From: Terripilifer ovatus
GTDB lineage: Bacteria; Pseudomonadota; Alphaproteobacteria; Rhizobiales; Beijerinckiaceae
Direction of reading: 5' to 3'
DNA: 63,090 bases
Assembly: GCA_029222685.1 (NCBI GenBank)
Contig: JARHVB010000032.1
Location: 1-63,090, forward strand
The notes beneath the pieces were generated by a model. The model worked only from the letters and a program-made list of their open reading frames with translations, was not told where the DNA came from and did no database searches. Positions 18,545 through 26,546 of this stretch are shown in pieces. Position 1 is the stretch's first letter. The number at the start of each line of letters is the position of its first letter. The translations under genes and the position numbers were made by a program.

Positions 18545-18562
18545 CGCCCCGGCAGCGGGGCG
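18545..18562 (+). other. Intercistronic hairpin between cpaF and tadB
   Basis: CGCCCCG (18545-18551) and CGGGGCG (18556-18562) form a perfect 7-bp stem with a GCAG loop, and GAAGGA, the likely ribosome binding site of tadB, starts at the hairpin's last base. The structure could lower tadB translation or protect upstream cpaF mRNA. It has no T tract, so it is unlikely to be a full terminator. Confidence 0.45.
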
Positions 18563-18575
18563 AAGGATGACGACG

Positions 18576-19556
18576 ATGGATCAAACAACAATTCTTGTCG
18601 CTGCGCTCGCCGTGCTGGCAGCCGGCGGCCTTTTCTATGCGATCGTCTATCCCTACATTTCCGGCCAGGCGAAAGCCGAGAAGCGCCAAAGCGCCCTGAC
18701 CAATCGCAGCCGCGTCATCAAGACCAATGACAGGGTCGTCGACGTCGCCAATCGCCGCAAGCAGATCACCGAGAGCTTGAAAGAACTCGAACAGAAAAGC
18801 TCCGCCAAAAGCAAGACGAGCATCGAGGACCGCTTGTTGCAGGCTGGCCTCACCTGGACCAAGTCGCAGTTCCTGATGATTTCGGCTGCGAGTGGCGTCG
18901 TGCTCGGCCTGCTGGTCTTTTTTCTGTCGGCAAATCTGTTCTATGCGATTCCGTGCCTCGCCATCGGCGCGCTCGGCCTGCCGAACTGGTTCGTCAACTT
19001 CATGCGCAAGCGGCGTATCGCCAAATTCATCAACGAATTTCCAAACGCGGTCGACGTCATCATTCGCGGCATCAAGGCCGGCCTGCCGCTAGGCGATTGT
19101 CTGCGCGTCATCGCGTCGGAAGCGGCCGAGCCGGTCCGCAGCGAATTCCGCCAGATCATTGAGACGCAAAGCATCGGCATGCCGTTGGGTGAGGCGATCG
19201 AGCGGCTGGTGACCCGGGTGCCGGTTCCAGAGGCCAACTTTTTCTCGATCGTCATCAACATCCAGCAGAAATCGGGCGGCAATCTTTCCGAGGCGCTGGG
19301 AAATCTGTCCCGCGTGTTGCGCGATCGCAAGAAGATGAAGCACAAGATCAAAGCCATGTCGTCCGAAGCAAAGGCCTCGGCCTATATCATCGGCTCGCTT
19401 CCTTTTGCTGTTACCGGCCTCGTTTACATTACCGCGCCCACCTATATCGAGCTTCTCTGGACGAACGCGACGGGACGCATGGTCATGGGCATCTGCGGCA
19501 TCTGGATGTGCATCGGCATTGCGTCGATGCGCAAGATGGTCAATTTCGATATGTGA
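18576..19556 (+). CDS. tadB: Tad inner-membrane platform protein TadB
   Basis: The 326-aa protein (ATG 18576, spaced correctly from GAAGGA; ATG 18567 overlaps that site) has an N-terminal membrane segment, a paired hydrophobic region near residues 105-140, a T2SSF domain (FPNAVDVIIRGIKAGLPLGD ... QQKSGGNLSEALGNLSRVLR) and two C-terminal membrane segments. It pairs with TadC to form the base of the pilus machine. It follows cpaF and precedes tadC by 12 bp. Confidence 0.93.
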   Translation: MDQTTILVAALAVLAAGGLFYAIVYPYISGQAKAEKRQSALTNRSRVIKTNDRVVDVANRRKQITESLKELEQKSSAKSKTSIEDRLLQAGLTWTKSQFLMISAASGVVLGLLVFFLSANLFYAIPCLAIGALGLPNWFVNFMRKRRIAKFINEFPNAVDVIIRGIKAGLPLGDCLRVIASEAAEPVRSEFRQIIETQSIGMPLGEAIERLVTRVPVPEANFFSIVINIQQKSGGNLSEALGNLSRVLRDRKKMKHKIKAMSSEAKASAYIIGSLPFAVTGLVYITAPTYIELLWTNATGRMVMGICGIWMCIGIASMRKMVNFDM

Positions 19557-19568
19557 TCGGTTGGAAAA

Positions 19569-20549
19569 ATGATTGATCTCCTCATCGAAAAATTCAGCGA
19601 TACGCAGTTTCTGTTCAGCGTGGCTGTCGCCATAGCGTGCGCGGCGACGGTGCTGACGATCGGCCTGCCCCTGCTTGAAACCGACACGCTCAATCGGCGC
19701 ATGAAGGCGGCGGCCGTCGAACGCGAGCGCATTCGCGCGCGCGAGCGTGAGCGCTTGAATGCCGGTGCGAGTAACCGGGCCACCCTGCGGCAGGAGCCCA
19801 AGGCTTATATGAAGCAGATTGTCGAAAGCTTCAGTCTGTCGAAATGGCTTGGCACCGAGCAGGCCAAGGAACAATTGACCATGGCCGGCTTTCGCGGTCC
19901 GCAAGCCGAAATCGCATTTCTGTTTTTCCGCCTCGTTTCGCCTATCGCCCTGTTCCTTTTCGCGCTGTTCTACATCTTTGTGATTCTCGACTGGGATGCC
20001 CCGTTGTCCATGAAGCTGGGCGGCGCCATCTTCGCGGCCTATCTCGGCATCAAGGGGCCGGAGCTCTATATCCGCAGCACGATCCAGAAGCGGCAGCAAT
20101 CGATGCGGCGCGCGTTCCCCGATGCGCTCGATCTGCTGCTGATCTGCGTCGAATCCGGTTCGTCGATCGAGCAGGCCTTTCGCAAGGTCGGTCAGGAAAT
20201 AGGAACCCAGAGCGTGCCGCTGGCGGAAGAATTTGCCCTTGCCACGGCAGAGCTATCCTATCTGCAGGACCGGCGCACCGCGCTCGACAATCTCGGCAAG
20301 CGCACCGGCGTGGAATCGATTCAGCAGATTGCCACGGTGCTGATCCAATCGGAAAAATACGGTACGCCTCTGGGTCAGGCATTGCGGGTGGTGTCTCAGG
20401 AAAGCCGCGATCAGCGCATGATGGAAGCGGAAAAGAAGGCAGCGGCGTTGCCGCCGAAGCTGACGGTTCCGATGATCATCTTCTTTCTGCCGGTGCTGTT
20501 CGCCGTGATCATGACGCCGGCGATCATCCAGATCATGGCCATTCAATAG
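19569..20549 (+). CDS. tadC: Tad inner-membrane platform protein TadC
   Basis: The 326-aa protein has the same T2SSF plan as TadB: an N-terminal helix, an Arg/Glu-rich cytoplasmic stretch (ERERIRARERERLN), central helices, a T2SSF domain (RRAFPDALDLLLICVESGSS ... IQSEKYGTPLGQALRVVSQ) and a C-terminal helix (MIIFFLPVLFAVIMTPAII). It forms the inner-membrane platform with TadB. It is the last gene of the rightward Tad run. tadD converges on it 64 bp later, with no obvious terminator hairpin between them. Confidence 0.93.
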   Translation: MIDLLIEKFSDTQFLFSVAVAIACAATVLTIGLPLLETDTLNRRMKAAAVERERIRARERERLNAGASNRATLRQEPKAYMKQIVESFSLSKWLGTEQAKEQLTMAGFRGPQAEIAFLFFRLVSPIALFLFALFYIFVILDWDAPLSMKLGGAIFAAYLGIKGPELYIRSTIQKRQQSMRRAFPDALDLLLICVESGSSIEQAFRKVGQEIGTQSVPLAEEFALATAELSYLQDRRTALDNLGKRTGVESIQQIATVLIQSEKYGTPLGQALRVVSQESRDQRMMEAEKKAAALPPKLTVPMIIFFLPVLFAVIMTPAIIQIMAIQ

Positions 20550-20613
20550 CAAACTGCCGCTGGCGACAGCCCGGTAAACTTCAGAACTCAATCGAGCCGT
20601 ACAGCTTCCGCGT

Positions 20614-21546
20614 CTATTTCCCGGCGGGATTGAGATCGAGCGCCGAGAGCTGCGGCGGCGTTTGCGGCGACGATTGTGGTTTGGCCGGGCTCGTCTTCTT
20701 GTGCTGCGGTTTCGCCCGATCGATATTCTGAATGTCACGCCAGGTGTTCGACTGGGCGATCATCTGGCGGATCTGGGCAACATTGGACGCGGCCTCCTGG
20801 GGCGACAGCACCTGACGTTCGACCTCTTCCGCCTCGCCGAACTTGCCCTGCAGAGCCAGGATCAACGCGAGATTCTGCCGCACCCGAGCATCGACATGCG
20901 GATGCGCGGCGGCCTGGCGCAATGTCTGTTCCGCCATAGGCAATTGTTTTGTCAGCGCGTAGGACAGACCGAGGTTCGAGAGAACCGAGGGCTCGCCGGG
21001 CACAATCTGCAAGGCGGCGTTGTAATAGGCTTGAGCGGCCTGATGGTCACCCAGCTTGTCGGCGACCGACCCTTGCGCAGAATAGATCGACCAGTTCGGG
21101 CGCTCGGGCGTATGCGCCCGCTCCAGAACGCTCGCGGCTTCCTGCAGACGTCCGGCGTCGGACAGGGATTTCCCGTAGGCGCCTAGAATCTCGAGGTCAT
21201 TCGGTGAGCTCGCTGCCGCCTTCTGCAGCACCGCGGTTGCCTGCACCACCTGTCCCGTGCTGCGCAGCGCACGCGCATAGCGAAGGATGATCGCCCTGTC
21301 GTTCGGCTTGGCGTCATAGCTCCGGCCTAGATCTTCCGTGTATCGCCGCAGGCCCGCCGGATCGGTAGGCACGGTTTCAGAGCGCGTCATCGAACCGGTG
21401 ATGGATCCGGTGACGTCGTTGACCTTCTGGCAGGCGCCGAGCAGGCCTGCCGTCGAAATTGCGGTCGCCAGCATCAGGCCGCGCACCAGTTGGTGGCGTG
21501 TGCGGTCCGTTTTGAACGATGCCGGAAAAACTGTCAGAAAATTCAT
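20614..21546 (-). CDS. tadD: Pilus assembly lipoprotein TadD (TPR protein)
   Basis: This 310-aa protein begins with a basic N-terminus and a lipobox near AGLLGACQ (Cys about residue 39). It contains at least four tetratricopeptide repeats (about residues 80-260), including ALQIVPGEPSVLSNLGLSYA. A Lys/Pro/Gln-rich tail ends the protein. TadD is an outer-membrane lipoprotein that supports secretin assembly. It lies opposite tadC in convergent orientation and is divergent from the aminopeptidase gene. Confidence 0.87.
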   Translation of the reverse strand: MNFLTVFPASFKTDRTRHQLVRGLMLATAISTAGLLGACQKVNDVTGSITGSMTRSETVPTDPAGLRRYTEDLGRSYDAKPNDRAIILRYARALRSTGQVVQATAVLQKAAASSPNDLEILGAYGKSLSDAGRLQEAASVLERAHTPERPNWSIYSAQGSVADKLGDHQAAQAYYNAALQIVPGEPSVLSNLGLSYALTKQLPMAEQTLRQAAAHPHVDARVRQNLALILALQGKFGEAEEVERQVLSPQEAASNVAQIRQMIAQSNTWRDIQNIDRAKPQHKKTSPAKPQSSPQTPPQLSALDLNPAGK

Positions 21547-21693
21547 TCGACTAGCGCCTGCAATGATACACCGGGCCCCCGTTCTTGATCAATAAAGCGT
21601 TAACCCTAACGATGTGTTAATGGACAATATCGGGTATTAAGACAGGCACTTGCGCAGACACATTGCCTACATGGCTACAAAGGAACTCGGAAT

Positions 21694-23091
21694 ATGAGCG
21701 CGGCGGCTTCGGACAAGAGCATTCCCATCTGGTTCGTCTCGGAGGCATCCTGGTCTTCGATCAGTGCACGATTGCCGCAAACCGTTCTTGCCTTCGCGCA
21801 GGCAAGCGCTTTCGCGCCCAAGCCGGGCCGGCATTTGCTGTGCCCCGGAAAGTCGGGCGAGGCCGCCTGCGTGCTCTTCGGCGTCGACGCAGACGGCAAG
21901 GCAAACAAGGATCACATGGCGCCTGGCAAGCTCGCCGGCCTGTTGCCGCCGGGGCAATATCGCTTTGCCAATGCTCCGGATGCCGACGAGCACAACATCG
22001 AACTCGCCGCGCTGTCGTGGCTGCTGACCGCCTATCGCTTCACCCGTTACGGCAAGGGCGGCCCAGCCTTCGCCCAATTGGCCTTGCCTGATGGGGTCGA
22101 CGCACGACGGCTGAAATATATCGTCGAGGCGGTCTCGAAGGCGCGCGATCTCGTCAATACGCCGACCAATGACATGGGCCCCGATGCGCTTGAAGCCGAG
22201 GCGCGCAAGCTCGCCGGCAGGCACAAGGCGACCGTGCGGACGATCAAGGGCGAAGCGCTGCTGAAGCAGAACTTCCCGCTCGTCCATGCGGTCGGCCGCG
22301 CCGCGAGCGAGGCGCCGCGTCTCGTCGACATTTCCTGGGGCAGGCCGAAGGCGCCGAAGATAACGCTGGTCGGCAAGGGCGTGTGCTTCGATACCGGCGG
22401 GCTCGACATCAAGCCGTCGAGCGCCATGCTGATGATGAAAAAGGACATGGCGGGCGCTGCCACCGCGATGGCGCTGGGGCACATGATCATGAGCGCGAAA
22501 CTCGACGTGCGCCTGCGCATCTTGCTGCCGATCGTCGAGAACGCCATCGCCGGCAACGCCTTCCGGCCCGGCGACGTCTATAAAAGCCGCAAGGGCCTGA
22601 CCGTCGAGATCGGCAATACCGATGCCGAGGGACGGCTGATTCTTTGCGACGCGCTGGCGCTCGCCGATGAGGAAGCGCCGGACATGCTGTTCGATTTCGC
22701 CACCTTGACCGGGGCGGCCCGGGTCGCGCTGGGGCCGGACCTGCCACCGTTCTATTGCACCGACGAGGCACTTGCCGACACCATCTCGCGCAAGGGTTTT
22801 TCGGTCATGGACCCGGTGTGGCGGCTGCCGCTGTGGGACCCCTATGACGCCATGCTCGACAGCAAGATCGCATCGTTGAACAATGTGTCGAGCGGCCCGT
22901 TTGCCGGATCGATCACGGCAGCACTGTTTCTGCGCCGTTTCGTCAGCAAGGCGCGGGCCTGGGCGCATTTCGATATTTATGGCTGGAATCCCTCGACCAA
23001 GCCCGGACGCCCCGAGGGCGGCGAAATCCAGGCGGCGCGCCTGCTTTTCGGCATGCTTGAAGACCGTTACGGCGCCAAACAGCGGAAATGA
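21694..23091 (+). CDS. Leucyl aminopeptidase family protein (M17)
   Basis: The 465-aa enzyme carries an M17 catalytic domain in its C-terminal two thirds: the metal-ligand segment GKGVCFDTGGLDIKPSS, the lysine-bearing KKDMAGAATAMALG, and the M17 signature NTDAEGRL (Asn308-Arg314). It should be a hexameric cytoplasmic dizinc or manganese aminopeptidase removing N-terminal residues from peptides. AAGGAAC precedes the ATG. It is followed by marR and nlpC on the same strand, and a gap of about 90 bp leaves cotranscription open. PepA and PepB cannot be separated by eye. Confidence 0.92.
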   Translation: MSAAASDKSIPIWFVSEASWSSISARLPQTVLAFAQASAFAPKPGRHLLCPGKSGEAACVLFGVDADGKANKDHMAPGKLAGLLPPGQYRFANAPDADEHNIELAALSWLLTAYRFTRYGKGGPAFAQLALPDGVDARRLKYIVEAVSKARDLVNTPTNDMGPDALEAEARKLAGRHKATVRTIKGEALLKQNFPLVHAVGRAASEAPRLVDISWGRPKAPKITLVGKGVCFDTGGLDIKPSSAMLMMKKDMAGAATAMALGHMIMSAKLDVRLRILLPIVENAIAGNAFRPGDVYKSRKGLTVEIGNTDAEGRLILCDALALADEEAPDMLFDFATLTGAARVALGPDLPPFYCTDEALADTISRKGFSVMDPVWRLPLWDPYDAMLDSKIASLNNVSSGPFAGSITAALFLRRFVSKARAWAHFDIYGWNPSTKPGRPEGGEIQAARLLFGMLEDRYGAKQRK

Positions 23092-23178
23092 TGCGCCGCG
23101 CCCGCAGAAACTGCCGATTGACTTCCCGGGCGTCTGCCGCGCTTATAATCCGGACCCGAAACAATTTTGCATAGCGAG

Positions 23179-23538
23179 ATGGCCGCCGAACTCAAACAAT
23201 CCCAATCCCTGCGCCTGCTGCATGACGTCTCGCTGGATCTGGTGCGCGAATGCAAGCCCGACGACGCCGCCGACTTCACCTTGCGGCAGTTGACGATCCT
23301 CCTGACGGTTTATCTCGAACAGCCGCCGCATACGGTGCGCGGCCTCGCCGCCAAGCTGTCCGTCACCAAGCCGGTGATCACCCGGGCGCTCGACAGCCTG
23401 GGCAAGATCGGCATTCTGACGCGCAAGCGCGATCCTGCCGACAAGCGCAATGTCATCATTCAGCGCACGGTGAAGGGGGCACTCTATGTCGAATCCCTCG
23501 GCGATCTGGTAATCAGGAAGATGCGGGCGCTGCAATGA
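23179..23538 (+). CDS. Small MarR-like winged-helix regulator
   Basis: The product is 119 aa from ATG 23179 (123 aa from TTG 23167). It contains a winged helix-turn-helix: FTLRQLTILLTVYLE, then HTVRGLAAKLSVTKPVITRA as the HTH and LTRKRDPADKRNVIIQ as the wing with the DxRxxxI-like motif. No enzymatic domain is present. Its TGA overlaps the ATG of the NlpC/P60 gene (ATGA), so the two are translationally coupled. The target genes are unknown. Confidence 0.8.
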   Translation: MAAELKQSQSLRLLHDVSLDLVRECKPDDAADFTLRQLTILLTVYLEQPPHTVRGLAAKLSVTKPVITRALDSLGKIGILTRKRDPADKRNVIIQRTVKGALYVESLGDLVIRKMRALQ

Positions 23539-24443
23539 CGACAGCGGACTGGAAATTGCTGGATGGCTTCGACCGGCGCACGACGCCGGCGCGGCCAGAC
23601 CTCGCGGCGGCGGGGCTGCGCGGCATCATCGCATCGACGCGCTATGCGGAAGGACGGTTGATGCGGCTCAACTGCGAAACCGCGCCGCTGCGCGCGCGGC
23701 CGGACGAGGCCGCGGCCTGGGACACGCAGGTTCTGTTCGGTGAAGATGTCCTGGTGTTCGATGAAGCGGACGGCTGGGCCTGGGTGCAACTGCTGCAGGA
23801 CGGCTATGTCGGCTATCTGGGCGCAACGTCGCTGGCGCCGGCTCAAATGCCGATCACGCACAAAGTCCAGGCCCCGCGCACGTTCGTTTATCCATCCGCC
23901 AACATAAAGCTGCCGCCAATCATGGCGCTGCCGCTCGGCGCGCAGGTCACTATCGCACATGACGACGGCACGTTTGCGCAAGTGCGAGGTCTTGTGCCGG
24001 GGCCTGGCTTCATCTGGTCCAGGCATCTTCGCGCGCATGATGCCGACGAAAGCGACCTCGTCGACGTGGCGCGGCGTTTCCTGTTCGCGCCCTATCTCTG
24101 GGGCGGCAAGACCAGCCTGGGTCTCGATTGTTCCGGCCTGATCCAGATTGCCCTGCAGGCTTGCGGCATTCCCTGCCCGCGTGACAGCGACATGATCGGA
24201 CGTGACGTCGGCCAGGCGCTCGATCCTGCCGCGGCATTGAGGCATGCCAGGCGCGGCGATCTGTTTTTCTGGCAAGGCCATGTCGGCATGATGAGCGACG
24301 ACGAAACGCTGCTGCACGCCAACGGCTTTCACATGCAGGTGGTGGAGGAGCCGTTGGCGCAAGCTGTCGCCCGCATCAAGGATAACAGCTTTGGGCTCGT
24401 CACAGGTGCGCGCCGGCTTGAGCCGCTTCCTCGCGTCGCTTAA
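23535..24443 (+). CDS. NlpC/P60 family cell-wall hydrolase with SH3-like domain
   Basis: The 302-aa protein has an SH3b-like N-terminal half (about residues 40-165, including LRARPDEAAAWDTQVLFGED and DGYVGYLGATSL) and a C40 NlpC/P60 domain. The catalytic Cys199 is in LGLDCSGLIQ and His249 in QGHVGMM. Family members cut the D-Glu-diaminopimelate bond in peptidoglycan peptides. No signal peptide is visible, so it may act on recycled muropeptides in the cytoplasm, as known dipeptidyl-peptidase VI-like members do. Its stop overlaps that of the convergent PNP-like gene. Confidence 0.9.
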   Translation: MTTADWKLLDGFDRRTTPARPDLAAAGLRGIIASTRYAEGRLMRLNCETAPLRARPDEAAAWDTQVLFGEDVLVFDEADGWAWVQLLQDGYVGYLGATSLAPAQMPITHKVQAPRTFVYPSANIKLPPIMALPLGAQVTIAHDDGTFAQVRGLVPGPGFIWSRHLRAHDADESDLVDVARRFLFAPYLWGGKTSLGLDCSGLIQIALQACGIPCPRDSDMIGRDVGQALDPAAALRHARRGDLFFWQGHVGMMSDDETLLHANGFHMQVVEEPLAQAVARIKDNSFGLVTGARRLEPLPRVA

Positions 24444-25288
24444 GGCTGACTGGTCTGGCCAGACCAGGCCTCTTCCTTGACGCGCAGGAAGGCGCGCCAC
24501 AGACGCCGCAGCGAAATGACGCCCTGCTGGCTGCCGGCGCGGAAGCTCGCGTGTGTGGGATTGCCATTCGCGAACCCCGCGCTGTAGCCGGCGACGACGC
24601 CGAACATGACGACGCGCAACCCGATCCGGCGGGCGACGATAAGCTCGGGGATGAACGAATGGCCGATCACATCGGCGCCGAGCGTTCGCGCCACTTTCAC
24701 CTCCGCCGCCGTGGCGAACGTCAGGCCGGGAAACCACATCATCACCGCGTCCTGAAAGCTCACGCCGGCGCTGACGGTGGCGCGACGCAGCCGCCGCTGC
24801 AGCCTGGGATCGTAAGCCTCGGCCAGCGACATGAAGCCACCCTCGCTGGCGGCGCCGACGAGCGGATTAAGCCCGCTCAAATTGATGTGATCGACCACAG
24901 AAATAATATGTCCGGGTATGATGTCGGCATTCACCGAGGTCACACCTGTGGCCATGGCAAGCGTGGTGCACCCCAGAACGGTCAGGGTTTCAAACGGCAG
25001 AGCCATCGAATTGAGAATGCCGGTATCGGAGTAGGAGCCATAGCCGTGCAGAAAGGCGACGCGGGCGCCTTCCAGCACGCCGATGGTGAGGACACCTTCG
25101 TTCTGGGACGGCTCGGACTTCACAGGGAAGCCCGGCAAATCGCGAAAATGGAAGCTCTGCACGTCCTGCAAGCCTTCCATGAGGCCTTCAAGCCCATGGC
25201 CAAGCAAGATCGCAATGGCCACCGGATCGGTGCCGCAGACAGACTGGATATGTTCGGCTGAAAGATCCAGTTCGCTTTTGTCGACCAA
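24440..25288 (-). CDS. Purine nucleoside phosphorylase-like protein with degenerate active site
   Basis: The 282-aa protein starts at TTG 25288 with GGAGGG seven bases upstream. The fold follows class II trimeric PNP: DLPGFPVKSEPSQNEG, LEGARVAFLHGYGSYSDTG, DHINLSGLNPL, FPGLTFATAAEVKVARTLGA, VIGHSFIPELIVARRIGLRV. By-eye alignment to human PNP shows changes at nearly every key position: Ser33 (loop GHGLEGL), His64 to Glu, Arg84 to Tyr, His86 to Ser, Glu89 to Asp, Asn115 to Thr, Glu201 to Ala, Met219 to His, and Asn243 lost. The chain is otherwise intact. It may be a phosphorylase with new chemistry, a non-catalytic nucleoside-binding protein, or a decaying gene. Automatic pipelines would call it PNP. 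Confidence 0.7.
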   Translation of the reverse strand: MVDKSELDLSAEHIQSVCGTDPVAIAILLGHGLEGLMEGLQDVQSFHFRDLPGFPVKSEPSQNEGVLTIGVLEGARVAFLHGYGSYSDTGILNSMALPFETLTVLGCTTLAMATGVTSVNADIIPGHIISVVDHINLSGLNPLVGAASEGGFMSLAEAYDPRLQRRLRRATVSAGVSFQDAVMMWFPGLTFATAAEVKVARTLGADVIGHSFIPELIVARRIGLRVVMFGVVAGYSAGFANGNPTHASFRAGSQQGVISLRRLWRAFLRVKEEAWSGQTSQP

Positions 25289-25678
25289 ATTCGCCCTCCA
25301 TAAAGCGCAAGCCTGCCCGGGCGCCGCGGTTCGTTGCCCGACAAATCGTCAATCTGGTCAAAAAACAGACCGAATTCCGTCCGGCCGTACTTTCAGCGGA
25401 TGGCGACAAAGCGGCCAGCGAGAATGCCTCATCCGTTCGAAATGCATACCTTGATTTGCGCAAAATATCCATCAGTCGAGCGCTGAGGCGGCATCGACAT
25501 TGCTTCGCCGTCTTGGCGTCTTGGCGTCTTGGCGTCTTGGCGTCTTGGCGTCTTGGCGTTTTGGCGTTTTGGCGTTTTGGCGTTTTGGCGCCGTCACACG
25601 GCCGGGGACGGGCTTGCTCTCTACGGGCTTGCCGTCTCCGGCAGACATGTCACACTGCGCCATGTTGGAGGAAGTCGG
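25289..25678. other. 390-bp intergenic region carrying an 8-bp tandem repeat array
   Basis: This lies between the divergent PNP-like and DUF1194 genes. It holds about 220 bp without recognisable features, the repeat array at 25510-25589, and about 90 bp of leader before the DUF1194 start. Frames that stay open here translate the repeat as LGVLASWR/FGVLAFWR units and are not convincing proteins. Both promoters must lie in this region. Confidence 0.7.
25510..25589. repeat. 8-bp tandem repeat array, ten copies
   Basis: Six perfect copies of GTCTTGGC (25510-25557) are followed by four perfect copies of GTTTTGGC (25558-25589), differing at one base. The unit is not a multiple of three, so copy changes would shift any frame crossing it. 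The array ends 89 bp before the ATG of the DUF1194 gene, in its promoter or leader region. Confidence 0.95.
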
Positions 25679-26542
25679 ATGACCCGTCGAACTTTCATCA
25701 GCCTGCGAAGGCGCATTCTCTCCGGGGGGCTGGCTGGTGTGCTGGCTCTTGCAGCCGGTTCCGCGCTTCTGACACCGTCGTCTGCGAAGGATGGCGCCGT
25801 CGCTGTTGACGTCGAACTGGTGCTGGCCGTCGATGTTTCCTATTCGATGGACCCGGACGAGCAACGCATCCAGCGCGACGGCTACGCCCAGGCGCTGACA
25901 TCGCCGCAATTTCTGAATGCGCTCAAATCCGGCGCCCACGGCAAGATCGCGGTCATCTATCTGCAATGGGCGTCGTCGCTCGATCAGGATGTGCTGCTGC
26001 CGTGGACGGTCATCGACGGTCCGCAGACCGCGCAGGCTGTCGCCGACAAGCTCGCCGAGGCGCCCTACCGGCGCGCCCAGCGCACGTCGATTTCCGGCGC
26101 CATCGATTTCGCCATGAAACAATTCGCCGACAATGGCTTCAATGGCGACCGCCAGGTGATCGACGTGTCCGGCGACGGCACCAACAACAATGGCAGGCCC
26201 GTCACGGCGGCACGGGATGAAGCCGTGCAACAGGGCATCACCATCAACGGCCTGCCCTTGCTGATCCGGCCATCGAGCTATGGCTATTTCAACGATATCG
26301 CCAATCTCGATGAATATTATGAGGATTGTGTCATCGGCGGCGTCGGCGCTTTTTCCATTCCCATCAAGGATCGCAGCAATTTCATCGAGGCGACGCGCAC
26401 TAAACTTGTGCTAGAAGTCGCTGCGGCACCGCCGCCCGGCATCTTCGACGGAAAAATCGCAATCGTTCCCGCGCAGGCGCGGGAGCCACGCGTCAGTTGC
26501 CTTGTCGGCGAGAATATGTGGCGCAATCGCTGGGGCAATTGA
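25679..26542 (+). CDS. DUF1194 von Willebrand factor A-like secreted protein
   Basis: The 287-aa protein has a twin-arginine-rich N-terminus (MTRRTFISLRRRILSGG), a hydrophobic core and a cleavage region near PSSAKDG, so it is exported, possibly by Tat. A von Willebrand A-like domain follows with MIDAS motif DVSYSMD and a second acidic site (DVSGDGTNNNG), as in DUF1194 proteins. GGAGGAAG precedes ATG 25679; an in-frame extension into the repeat array is rejected. The gene ends 4 bp before ggt, so the two form an operon. The molecular function is unknown; metal-dependent protein binding is the family expectation. Confidence 0.88.
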   Translation: MTRRTFISLRRRILSGGLAGVLALAAGSALLTPSSAKDGAVAVDVELVLAVDVSYSMDPDEQRIQRDGYAQALTSPQFLNALKSGAHGKIAVIYLQWASSLDQDVLLPWTVIDGPQTAQAVADKLAEAPYRRAQRTSISGAIDFAMKQFADNGFNGDRQVIDVSGDGTNNNGRPVTAARDEAVQQGITINGLPLLIRPSSYGYFNDIANLDEYYEDCVIGGVGAFSIPIKDRSNFIEATRTKLVLEVAAAPPPGIFDGKIAIVPAQAREPRVSCLVGENMWRNRWGN

Positions 26543-26546
26543 GCGG

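Noticed and set aside
21600..21625. Second CtrA site in the tadD/aminopeptidase divergent region
   Set aside because: Two TTAA words are present, but the spacing is 13 bp rather than 7, so the consensus is not met.
21667..22968. 433-aa open frame antisense to the M17 aminopeptidase gene
   Set aside because: It is an antisense artefact of high GC; the aminopeptidase carries the full M17 signature.
24440..25288. Straight annotation as an active purine nucleoside phosphorylase (punA/deoD)
   Set aside because: The fold is right but the phosphate- and base-binding residues are changed, so no activity or gene symbol is claimed.
25510..25589. CRISPR-like array
   Set aside because: The units are 8 bp and contiguous with no spacers, and no cas genes are nearby. 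It is a simple tandem repeat.
25529..25678. N-terminal extension of the DUF1194 protein through the 8-bp repeats (LGVLAFWR units)
   Set aside because: A strong GGAGGAAG site and a signal peptide begin at ATG 25679. The extension is only a translated repeat array.
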